Positions 44,884 to 55,100 of a stretch of 64,000 nucleotides of DNA are shown in pieces. The DNA comes from Bolinopsis microptera (Eukaryota > Ctenophora > Tentaculata > Lobata > Bolinopsidae). The translations under genes and the position numbers were made by a program. Numbering within the stretch: position 1 is the first letter of the stretch; each line of letters opens with the position of its first letter. The stretch spans positions 4,859,902 to 4,923,901 of the forward strand of contig NC_087076.1 in assembly GCF_026151205.1 (NCBI RefSeq). Direction: 5' to 3'. The notes beneath the pieces were generated by a model. The model worked only from the letters and a program-made list of their open reading frames with translations. It ran no database searches and was not told the DNA's origin.

Positions 44884-45433
44884 TAGGGGGGCAAAGTCAG
44901 TACCCATACGTTGGGTTGAAAAACAATTCATTTACCATCCGAATATAATTTGTAACGGATGTCTATTTAATTGGGTATAAAAGGTCAAACTGCACATTGT
45001 AGTGGGCATAAATTATACTGTTTTGCATCGTTTAAAGGAATGAATTTTTCATCTTAGAATTTCTTTTTAAACATCTAATACAATGTGTATTGTGTAACCA
45101 GAATTTGTATATTTTTAATTTTTTTATCTATAGTTTTATACTGTATGCACAGATTTTAAGAAGAACAAATTAGTACAAATTTACAGAAAATAATTACTCT
45201 TACACAAATTCTAATTTGAAGTAAAAAATTGTCTTTTCTCAACAATAATTCTAGAATGAATTTAAGTTTTGTCCAAAATGTTTCGTCTGCTGTTTACTTT
45301 TTAGAACGGGGTCCATATATAGCATTGGCATGGCAGGGGTAGTCTTTAAAGATGGCCACATATGTTACAGTGATATGTCTCATACACAGTTAATTTATCA
45401 TTTCTCCAAGATTAAATGCAAATGTCGTCTTAT

Positions 45434-47239
45434 TTAATCAAGGAGGCATGTCACTGCATCAGCCTGCTCTAAAGCCTGTAGCATCTTAGCAGCTTTTTCT
45501 CTCTTTTCTTCGATAAAGACATCCTCTTTCATTAAGTCTCCTACTTTCTGTTGGTTGGCCAATCTTTTAATCAGTTCTTTGTGGAGGTCCTCTTTGAAAC
45601 CATAAACCATAAAGCTCATAACCGTCTTTGGGACAACGTCCATCAGCTGATTTTTGATGATGTTTGAATAAAGTTCCAACAGTGCTCTTATCCTTTTCAC
45701 ATTTTGTTTTTCAAATGGGAGATTTTCGCCGTCTGCATCTAAACTCTCAACCTCAATCCTTTGTCTATCTTTTGCAAAGAGCTTGTGGTTTGTGTTGATG
45801 TAGCATATCTCACACTTCAAGTAGTTATCAAGGAATTGTTCCACTGCCTGAGTCTTTGACATAATTAGAGAAAGGCAAATGTGATGAGCCTCCCTTTTTA
45901 AGTTGGGAAAGCGCTTGAAAACCTGTTTGCTGAGCTGCATTGTGATTTCTGTAATAGTCTCACAGCATTTCTTGATGGATTTCTTGACAGGTTTCACATA
46001 AATTTGAACCTGATTTGATGCCAGATTCTCAAAAGCAATATTTGGGGTGAATAGCGCGGGTTTTGCTCCTGATGAACTCATGATTTCTTGCTCAATTTGC
46101 TGCTCGATATCCTCAGGGAGAATGAGGTGTTCTAAATCGGTCCCAATCGTTCTTTCAAACTGTTGAAACAAATGTCTTCCACCAGAAATTTCTTTACCAT
46201 TAGGCAATTTGATAGATTCTTTTCCATCTATGTTGCTGTCAAAGGTTTGACAAAACTTATATAATAGTTGGATTAACATCTCAAAGGGATCATCAACCTT
46301 TGTTCCCAGGGAGTCTAAAATGTTCTGTTGGAGAACCTTCTGCTCTGTTATTCGGATTATTAGTTCAGGAAGACATTCTTTGACATTTTCTAGCAGTATT
46401 TTGCACAGCCTTTTAGTAAGGTATGGTGTGCCCATTTCTCCTGAAATGTATTGGTAGTGGGACTTAAAGAAGAGCTCCTCCTCTTCTAGGCATTTATCTA
46501 TTGGTTGTTCCTGATCTATTTTTGCCTGACTCCGGTTTATGACTCCTATTATCCCAAGCTTTACAGGAATAGACTTTCCCTCCAGCACCAGCCTATTTTC
46601 TGTTGTCCTTTCCATTAAATCAGCCTTTGTGATGACTGCTACTGTTCTTCGACTTTCTGGATCAACTTGTCTTGCTATCTTAAGTGCTTCAGAATTGGCA
46701 AGATCGACATTACCAGGTGAAACTGCTAAGATAATGCTGTTAGGATTTTGCACAAAACTTTTTACCAGGTTGATTGTTTGTTCTTCAATATTTTCAGGCT
46801 GACCATCAACTGGAACTTTGACTACCCCTGGAAGGTCAACGAGAGTCAGGGTTGGCAAATCCGATGAGTAGATCTTCAGTGTTATGGGGTCAGGCAGGAT
46901 ATTTTTGCTGTTGCCACAAAGCCTATCAGTCTCAGCAACTATTTCATCTCTTACTTCATCAAAGTCGGTATACTTTTTATCAGGATTGTGCAGGAAGCAT
47001 GCCCAGGATTGGTTAGAAATATTTTCCTGTGTGATCTGTATGATAAGAGGTCTTCTTGTCACAATGCCACCTCCTCTTGGCAGAAAGTTCTTTCTAACGA
47101 TACCCTCAAGGACAGAGCTCTTTCCAGCACTTTGGGAGCCAACCACCACTATTTGGGGTAGCTTTATTGAATCAGGAGAAGATCCAACAGTGCTAAAAAC
47201 GTCCTGTAGCTCATTTATTACCTTGAGGAAGTTGTCCAT
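45434..47239 (-). CDS. Dynamin-related GTPase, Drp1 (DNM1L)-like, intronless
   Basis: A single 601-codon frame. GTPase signatures: P-loop GSQSAGKSS (34-42), switch Thr in GIVTRRP (61), DLPG (135-138), TKAD (204-207), GVINRSQ. The middle domain (GALFTPNIAFE-like KPALFTPNIAFENL) and C-terminal GED (VKRIRALLELYSNIIKNQLM, VPKTVMSFMVYG, KRREKAAKMLQAL-like end) follow. It lacks a PH domain and proline-rich tail, as in Drp1 rather than classical dynamin; the variable B-insert of Drp1 is short. The usual role is assembly into rings that sever mitochondria or peroxisomes; an Mx-like role is a less likely alternative. Absence of introns suggests a retrogene or intron loss. A shredded duplicate lies at 20785-36795. 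The flanks 44886-45433 show no other gene. Confidence 0.92.
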   Translation of the reverse strand: MDNFLKVINELQDVFSTVGSSPDSIKLPQIVVVGSQSAGKSSVLEGIVRKNFLPRGGGIVTRRPLIIQITQENISNQSWACFLHNPDKKYTDFDEVRDEIVAETDRLCGNSKNILPDPITLKIYSSDLPTLTLVDLPGVVKVPVDGQPENIEEQTINLVKSFVQNPNSIILAVSPGNVDLANSEALKIARQVDPESRRTVAVITKADLMERTTENRLVLEGKSIPVKLGIIGVINRSQAKIDQEQPIDKCLEEEELFFKSHYQYISGEMGTPYLTKRLCKILLENVKECLPELIIRITEQKVLQQNILDSLGTKVDDPFEMLIQLLYKFCQTFDSNIDGKESIKLPNGKEISGGRHLFQQFERTIGTDLEHLILPEDIEQQIEQEIMSSSGAKPALFTPNIAFENLASNQVQIYVKPVKKSIKKCCETITEITMQLSKQVFKRFPNLKREAHHICLSLIMSKTQAVEQFLDNYLKCEICYINTNHKLFAKDRQRIEVESLDADGENLPFEKQNVKRIRALLELYSNIIKNQLMDVVPKTVMSFMVYGFKEDLHKELIKRLANQQKVGDLMKEDVFIEEKREKAAKMLQALEQADAVTCLLD

Positions 47240-47449
47240 TCTGAAGGATTACAAATTTATTATTCTGGGACTACTGAAAATAATCATGCGATTTGCATTC
47301 ACCTTCAGATTTTAGTTGACATACGTATAAAGTAAACTTATAATCAGTATTTTGGCTAAATTAGTAATCGATTAAAAAATTAGGAAAAATGTTTCAATCA
47401 AGTTGTTATTTAAATTGATTTCGATTGTCCGAGAAATTGTGATTCTTAG

Positions 47450-48110
47450 TAAGTAACTGTCGATGTTCTCAGTCATACTGCTTAGAATGTTGGCAAAATA
47501 TATTAATCAAAATTAAACTATCTCCATGTTATTAAACTTTTAACCATACCAATTAAATTATCAACCATACCAAAATAAATTAAACATAGCCATGAACTGT
47601 CGTACGATTAAAGAAGCAAAAATAAGAGACAAACCAAATGACAACTTTATTTAAGGTAAACAAGAACAGTGAAACGTTAGTGAGATTTTAGCGGATAGAA
47701 TGACGGGTTTACTTAGCATACTAAGTTAGGGAATAATAATAATGCCTCAATGTTAAGTTATGTCGAGTGATGAGTGATAAGTCAAAAGCTGCTGCTTTTG
47801 GGCGATGATTTAAGCATATTGTTATTCTTAATAAACAGATGTCAATGTTTTCACTCCTACTACATATAATTTAGACTAATTATAACGATCAACCCAAGAA
47901 GAAACTATTAAGCAGGATGAACTTAAATACACAGAGCCATGAACGGTCATATAATAAAATAAGAAACATGTCAAATGAAAAGCTAGAAAGGAACAGCTGG
48001 ACGTCAGCGAGATTCTAGCGGATAACTGGTTTACGTTTATGCTATGTTGTGTGATGAGTGATAAGTCAAAAGCTGCAGCTTTCGGGGAATGACTTAAGCA
48101 AGGTAAATCT
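47450..48110. repeat. Imperfect direct duplication between dynamin and DHCR7 genes
   Basis: Blocks CATAGCCATGAACTGTC / CAGAGCCATGAACGGTC, GAGATTTTAGCGGATA / GAGATTCTAGCGGATA and GTGATGAGTGATAAGTCAAA recur about 290-330 bp apart. Non-coding, diverged tandem duplication. Confidence 0.65.
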
Positions 48111-48554
48111 TTATCTTTTTTATCGCACAGCTGCAGCATGAGTCATACCTGCTCAATATATGAAATAACGGATTCGATATCATTATGTGCAACGTAAACC
48201 ATCTATTGAATTAATAAATCAGAAACTCGATATGCCTTTCAAGTCACCACTACCAGTTACTTATTTTAACGGGTACTCCGCACGACTTCTTATCTTATCT
48301 ACGCAAAAAAAGGGGGCAAGTCAGATGACTTGCAAAGTAGGAAGTTTGACATACTGCACATTTCTTGGGTTCAAGTTGTCACTGCGTATTACCATAATGT
48401 TGTATGAAAATGTATTACATATTGTGGGATATTGTACACAATATTGTAGTGTCTGTGGAATCCTTATTACCAAAATAATTTATGCACGGAGCTTGTTGAG
48501 GTCACAACATATTTGTGAATGTATCTTACTAATTATATCTCACCCAGGATAGGT

Positions 48555-49865
48555 ATGAGTGGAATCCTCTCCGCTATAAACCGGACGGTGGGTCCGGTGA
48601 TGCTGATGATCTACTCTCCTAACATGGTCATGTTCATGTGGTATGCAGCCGCGCACTGTGATGGAAGTTTCACTGAACTGGCCCGGAGGATCCTTGAGAA
48701 GGGAGTGGTGACTGGGGTTGCAGATATCTGGAGTAACGTAACTCTAGGTACACCTGTCGTTCTATACGCTATATTTGGGTACATGCTCTTTGCTCTCTTT
48801 CTCCAAGCAACATTGCCTGGCCCCCGATCAGAAGGCCCTGTCACTCCCAAGGGTAATGTTCCAGTGTATAAGGACAATGGCTTTCTGTGCTTTCTCGTGA
48901 CCATAATCTCGTTTATCGGTCTGACTGTCTACTTGAAGGGGATTGGTTTGACCCCCACAATTGTGTATGATAGATTTGATGAGGTCCTGGTCACCCTGAC
49001 CCTCTTTAGTTTGGTCTTCTGCGCTGTCCTCCAGTTTAAGGGATACTTCTTCCCCTCTTCCAGTGACCATGGCAGTTCGGGTAACCTACTCTTTGATTTT
49101 TACTGGGGCACGGAACTTTATCCACGAGTGTTTGGACTTGATGTGAAGGTCTTTACTAACTGTAGATTTGGCATGACGATCTGGCCGTTACTGTGTCTTA
49201 TCTTTGCACTGAAAAGCTATGAGTTACATGGTTTTGTGGACAGTATGTGGGTGTCGTGTGTCCTGCAGATGGTGTATTTCACTAAGTTCTTCTGGTGGGA
49301 GGCTGGTTACATGAGGACCATTGACATCATGGTAGATAGAGCCGGGTACTACATCTGCTGGGGCTGCTTGGTCTACATCACTGGCTTCTACACATCAGTC
49401 AGCCTTTACCTTGTCAACAAGCCAGTTCATCTAGGGGGTACCCTTTCTGCAATTATCCTGTTCCTGGGTGTGGTGTCAATAGCTATCAACTTCCTGGCTG
49501 ACAAACAAAAGCAAGATATCAGAGATTCTGATGGGAAGTCCCTGATCTGGGGCAAGCCAGCCAAGGTTATCCGAGCGAAGTATGTGCTGGAATCTGGGGA
49601 GAAGCGGGAGAGTATCCTGCTGGCATCTGGATGGTGGGGTGTTGCCCGACACTTCCACTACGTTCCCGAACTGCTTCTGGCCTTCTTCTGGACTGTTCCA
49701 GCTGGATTTGAGAACATCATGCCATACTCCTACGTTATCTTCCTGTTCATTCTCCTGACTCATCGTACGTTCCGTGATGACGAGAAGTGCGGTGCCAAGT
49801 ACACCTCCTTCTGGGACACCTACTGTAAACAAGTGCCCTATAAGATGATACCTGGTGTCTTTTAA
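48555..49865 (+). CDS. DHCR7: 7-dehydrocholesterol reductase, plant (DWF5)-like
   Basis: A 436-codon exon. The start is ATG 48555, just after an acceptor (CTCACCCAG ends 48547), so a 5' untranslated exon is likely. The enzyme reduces the C7-C8 double bond of sterols in the ER using NADPH. Multiple membrane segments are visible. Diagnostic stretches: PSSSDHGSSGNLLFDFYWG, ELYPRVFG, KVFTNCRFGMTIW, KFFWWEAGY, DRAGYYICWGCLV, SGWWGVARHFHYVPE (358-372) and the family signature HRTFRDDEKCGAKY (403-416), ending in VPYKMIPGVF. The FYWG, WWEAGY and FHYVPE wording is closer to plant DWF5 as I recall it than to vertebrate DHCR7. Length is normal for the family. Lamin B receptor and C14 reductases are less likely. 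Confidence 0.92.
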   Translation: MSGILSAINRTVGPVMLMIYSPNMVMFMWYAAAHCDGSFTELARRILEKGVVTGVADIWSNVTLGTPVVLYAIFGYMLFALFLQATLPGPRSEGPVTPKGNVPVYKDNGFLCFLVTIISFIGLTVYLKGIGLTPTIVYDRFDEVLVTLTLFSLVFCAVLQFKGYFFPSSSDHGSSGNLLFDFYWGTELYPRVFGLDVKVFTNCRFGMTIWPLLCLIFALKSYELHGFVDSMWVSCVLQMVYFTKFFWWEAGYMRTIDIMVDRAGYYICWGCLVYITGFYTSVSLYLVNKPVHLGGTLSAIILFLGVVSIAINFLADKQKQDIRDSDGKSLIWGKPAKVIRAKYVLESGEKRESILLASGWWGVARHFHYVPELLLAFFWTVPAGFENIMPYSYVIFLFILLTHRTFRDDEKCGAKYTSFWDTYCKQVPYKMIPGVF

Positions 49866-50870
49866 GTAAAGTTTTATATTGAATTATTTTATATGGGACT
49901 TTCTGGGAACAAATAGTGACCCTTATATTTTTTGTACATCGGTTTGGGCTACTCAATTTTTACTTTTTAGTACAGTTCTATGTTTATATGGCTGTGGAGA
50001 TTTCCGAATGCTATCGTTTTGAGAATGTTACTACATTTTGTACTTTTTATTACTTTTATATCAAATTAATATAGTTGTAAATTAGTAGTAGTAGTTATAG
50101 TACTATTAGTGCGTGGTGAAATTACATCAAATATAATGAATGTGATTTTATCTTCTAGCCTCTAGGGTTTACTAGTAGCAACTCCTTTTATCGGGTCTTG
50201 ATCACAAATTCATGTGTATGCAGTTAAGTATGTTGTTTCAGAATTTCTTGTTATGATTAATGATTAATGCTTTGATTTAGTTGATTTGAAAAAAGCTGTT
50301 TTATTTTTCTAAAAAACGGTTTTTTGCAGGTTATCGCCCCATAAATAATATTAATAAAACTGAAGCATTTGAATGTACTGCTTCAGTCTGTTATCTTCAG
50401 ACTTACAAGGCCATTGTCGATTGGAACTTTGCATCATACAATTAATTTTTTCGACAAAGTAGACAAATTCTGCTCATCATAAGTATAACATGACGGATAA
50501 AGAGTAAATAGTAAAACCAAGTTTTTATTCTACTTGATGGCACATAATGTAGGGGATCACGGCTGTCACGTGCACGGGACGATTACATTTATTTCCGACA
50601 CCTCTTACCCAGCTATGTGGTAATAGTGCTATTACACACAGAATCACCATTTGGTTGCGGCTGTTGCGGAATCGCATAATTTACTGCACAGTTTCCACAT
50701 TTGTCTGTCATTATGTTTAAGCCGCACATTTGTTTGACAACAGCCAATAACTTGAAACTACTTATAATAGTTATAACCACTAATTTATTTATAACTTATA
50801 ACTAATTATTTATTCATAACTTAATAACTACCAATTTATCTATTTAACTACTAATTTATTTATAACTTTA
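49866..50870. other. Intergenic, 3' flank of DHCR7
   Basis: AT-rich 3' flank; an AATAAT/AATAAA-like cluster sits near 50345. No exon or RNA gene seen. From 50755 it becomes a low-complexity TAACTAATTTATTTATAACTT repeat that resumes after the array at 52066. Confidence 0.4.
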
Positions 50871-52065
50871 CTAGAAAACCCGTGGTCACAGGGAGGACGC
50901 TAATAGTATTTGTTGTTAGTAAGTTTAAATCTCGTCAAAAATTATCCTACACTACCGAAGATACAGCCAATTAAAATATTTTTCGTACTAAACACAGTGT
51001 AATATCAACAAAACGGATCAAAATTACGTTAAAACAATCATTGCACGTACACGTGCGTGTAATAACCCTCGTTACCATGCTTACTTTGCAACTACCTATT
51101 TCTCATCTTATTTGCACGTGGGCGGTCGTACAGCATACAGAAATAATTCTTTGAATTATAGTAGAGACTAGAAAACCCGTGGTCATCAGTAATCGACCGG
51201 GATTCCCGGCGCCGTGAAATCTCGGCACCGGGGGAGCTATTTCTTCCCGGCCCCGGCCGATTTTCAATTTTTTTGCCGGGAATTTGGCCGGGAATTTTTG
51301 ATCGAAATCGGCCTAAAACTTTCATATAAATCTTAAAATGGATTTTCAAAAAATGGATTTTCAACATTATATTGTCATGTAAAAATAAGTTCAGATCCTA
51401 AGTCCTGAAAAGTTGTAACTTGGCCGTGAATTTAATGGCCCCGGCCCCGGCCAAATTCCAGAACGGCCAATTCCCGGCCCCGGCAAAATTTGGACATTCC
51501 CGGCCCCGGCCAAATCCTACCCCCGGTCGTTTACTGATATCCATCCCAACCGAAGATACAGCCGATTTAAATATAAAACACTTTAGACACAACGTAATTA
51601 CCACAAAACCGACGTTAAAACAATCTTTGTACGTGCATGTGTGCATTAAAACACCGTTGCTATGGAACGTTTTGGTTGTTACCTAAATTCCTATTTTTCG
51701 TTTGATTTGCACGTGGGCGGTCGTACAGTACATATAGAAATAATTCTTTGAATTATAGTAGAGACTAGAAAACCCGTGGTCACAGGGAGGAAACTAATAG
51801 TATTTTTTGTTAATCATAATGAGTTTAAATCGCGTCAAAATATCCTACACAACCGAAGATACAGCCGATTAAAATGTAGCTCGTACTGAACACAACGTAA
51901 TTACCACAAAACCGATAAAAATGACGTTAAAACAATCATTGCACGTGCACGTGCGTGTAACGAAACCGTTACCATGGTTACTTTTCAACCTTTTGCTTTT
52001 TGCCGAATTTGCACGTGGGCGGTCGTACATACAACATCAGAAATAATTCTTTGAATTATAGTAGA
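50871..52065. repeat. 0.3-kb tandem repeat, three units
   Basis: Units start with ACTAGAAAACCCGTGGTCA at about 50871, 51167 and 51767 and end with GAATTATAGTAGAGA. Shared internal blocks are CCGAAGATACAGCC, GACGTTAAAACAATC and TTGCACGTGGGCGGTCGTAC. The middle unit carries a 350-bp GC-rich insertion. The array splits an AT-rich simple repeat whose halves flank it. Confidence 0.9.
51187..51536. mobile_element. GC-rich MITE, hAT-like ends
   Basis: Inverted ends CAGTAATCGACCGGG and CAGTAAACGACCGGG (on the opposite strand) bound a segment with repeated CCCGGCCCCGGCC and its complement near both ends, in sharp base contrast to its surroundings. CAG-type ends suggest hAT, but no clean 8-bp duplication was found. 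Confidence 0.55.
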
Positions 52066-52172
52066 GATAACTACTTATTTATTTATAACTACTTATAACT
52101 AATTATCTATTCATAACTTTATAACTACCAATTTATCTATAACTTTATATAACTAATAATTCTCCAGCAGGC

Positions 52173-55100
52173 ATGTTTGGATGGCTGATAAGACTGATTG
52201 TGTCCTTGCTGGACATGTTGAGAGAAACATTGGCTCCTGTTTCAGGGGAGTCAGCAGGTATGTTGGAATTTTAATCTCATTTCTTATTTTCTGGGATCAT
52301 CTCCCGCTCAATTTGAATTTTATTGGTATACATTTTGAAATGATAACAATAATAATCTTTTTTCCACTTTTTATGATTGCTCTCAGGAAAAAACTGTCAT
52401 AAGTTACATAAAAAAATCAAATTTTCAAAATAAATTAATGATTTCACTTGGTCTATGATTGATTCAAAGAATAGATAGACAAAGTTAATTAAGTTTTGTA
52501 AGAATCAAGCATCGAAAATACAATTTTTAATAAATAAAAAAGAAAACAGTCAAAAGAACATACAAGGTCACGGCAAGGAGATAATTTCAACTTATACGTC
52601 ACGTTGGAAGCACTTCGGACCTTGTTACCTTGAATTATTATGCATGCACATATTATTCACTACTGTAAATAAATACTATATTATATGTTGTTTGTTTATC
52701 TCTCATCTCAAATGATAAAATATTTGCTGTCTACTCTGTCAGTTCGTAGTTACAAGCGCACAGTTCACAGAGATGTTTGTTAGCTTTCATTTCTCTCACC
52801 GTCACATATAGATTGTGAGTCGTCCTTCCGTAAATCATCTTGTTGCCCTTCTAAGGGATTGAACTAGTTACGATTGCAATGATCTTTTTCAAGATCTCAG
52901 ATCAAAAAAGAGTGTTCCAAGATGTTAAACTATCTTCTTAGTCCCGGTATAAGGATCTTAGAGAACTGGAGGTTCCATTTCTTGTGTTAGCAGCTTCACT
53001 GATCCATTTTTTTACTCAAAATAACAGTAAGTCTTCCATTTTATACCTTCTCTCTTTTCAACTGATTGTCATCTTTATCTACCATAAATAAACTCAAACT
53101 AAATCAACAACTACAACTTCATGCAACTACACACACATTACTTAAACTGATAGTTGACTAAGAAATATGTGTAATAAAAGAACAGTAACACAGATAGTCG
53201 CAATATTTCCCGAGTTGTGTCTACCTTTACTGCAAGGTTCAGAGAGCTGGGTGTAGGAGAGCTCCCAGTTTGGAGGTTCCACTAACAGGAAGTCAAAGGT
53301 TTTCAGGTTGCCTGTATTGTCTGCTGGGTGTATTCCTGACCGGGATTATTGATCGGTGAGAATGAAATAAGAAATAAGATTTTAGTATGTCAGAATACTG
53401 AGTACCCTACTAAGCTACTAGTTTTTAGTCTATTGGAGAGGCAATTGTGGGGTTTTTTTCTCGCCAACTAATATTACAAAATATTTGACGCTTTCCAGTT
53501 TCCCATCATACATGATATATGGCATATTATGTAAGGAAATTTATTTTAGATGAATCACAAAGAGATGATCAGCTAAAATTAGAAAGCAACTCACGAAGTA
53601 GGGAGCAGAAGAGGTTGTAAAGTTCTGTGTTCATAACCACGTGGTCGGTCATGTGACCAGTTTTAGCCTTCTCGTTAAACCCCGGACCGTGTACTCTCAC
53701 GTGACCTTGCATTTCAGGCAGCTCGTTATCGTACCTGTTTACAGGTCAAACCATTATCGTTCTAGTGTAATTCTAATACTTTAATTAAGCATAATTTTGC
53801 GTCTTTAAAATGACAAATTTTGATTCTTGAACTGTTATTTTTCAAACACGTAGATTACATGATATTATACCGCACCCATGTCCACTTTTAAAATGAGATG
53901 GGTACTGGTTCTGTACCATGGCCTCATTATCCACCATCAGAACAATCTCCGGCAACCCCTCTTTTTCGAGCCCGCACAAGTTGAACCTGTAGAGGGATTG
54001 TTTGTTGGAATTAAATTGGCTTCTATGAAACAAGAAGTGGCATACGAAATGACCGAAATATGATCAGCATAAGACAAGGCTAGCATTTTGCAAGCTCCTC
54101 CTAGAAATAATATTGGTTATATCCATGCCATCCTTATGAAAGTATGAGATTGTGTTGATGACATGTAATGTACCTGCTCGGGAGGGAGGCGGTGTCGGTA
54201 GCTACAACACCCTCCATTCCGTTATCAACAAGATATTCATTTAGATCCTCAACAACATTCTCAATCTCGTCTCCCTCCCTTATGTACCACATTCCAAACG
54301 GACCTGGTAACAGTTTACCAGTCTCACCCCATAAAGCTACACATTTGAAAATTCAACTGAGCTCTTTGTCCGTATTATTATTTTGGGTTTCCGTTTAAAT
54401 CAAGCATTTTCAATAACTTGAAGCTACGTTTTAAGATTGTCTAAAAGTTCATAATTTTGTAAATTAGGTTCATTTGTATGCTTAAAAGTACAATGTTAGA
54501 CACGAAGCCTACCTCCAATGAAGAGTTGAGCACGATCCTCCAGCTCCTTACTCAGCGAGAATCTCTCCTCAAAACTAGCCATCCCGTGATCTGATACTAC
54601 AATTATATTGTAATCTCTGTCTCCTGATGTTGTTATTGTAATTATTTGCGAATAAACCATATTGGATTATATATAATTTAGTTTAGGTAACTCTTAAATT
54701 CATCTTATTTGTGATTTGGAACTTTTGCCAGGTTGTTAACAATATCTTGGTATGTATTGGCTATTTTGTCGCACAAATATTTGGCATTTAAGGTGAAGCT
54801 GCAGCCTGCAAGGTTTGTGCCAACAAAATACCATACAATTAAGGAATTAACAGATAACAACAGTATCAAGAAGTATTAATGATATTCTAACCCAAAGAAG
54901 ATAAGAGTTGTGATATCTGTTCCTCCACCATATTGTGAATTCTCTCTACCTCGGCTCTGTCACTCAACCTTGTAACATGTAACGACCTGTCTGGTTCGTT
55001 AGAGTACACCATATATAGGTCACACCTAATAAAATTAAACATTTGAATTAAATCTAATTATGTTAATTCACTTTGTAGTTTAAGGAACTTTTTATTGCAA

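Noticed and set aside
48187-48552. 121-codon frame just upstream of DHCR7
   Set aside because: It crosses the splice acceptor of the DHCR7 exon and shows no family features.
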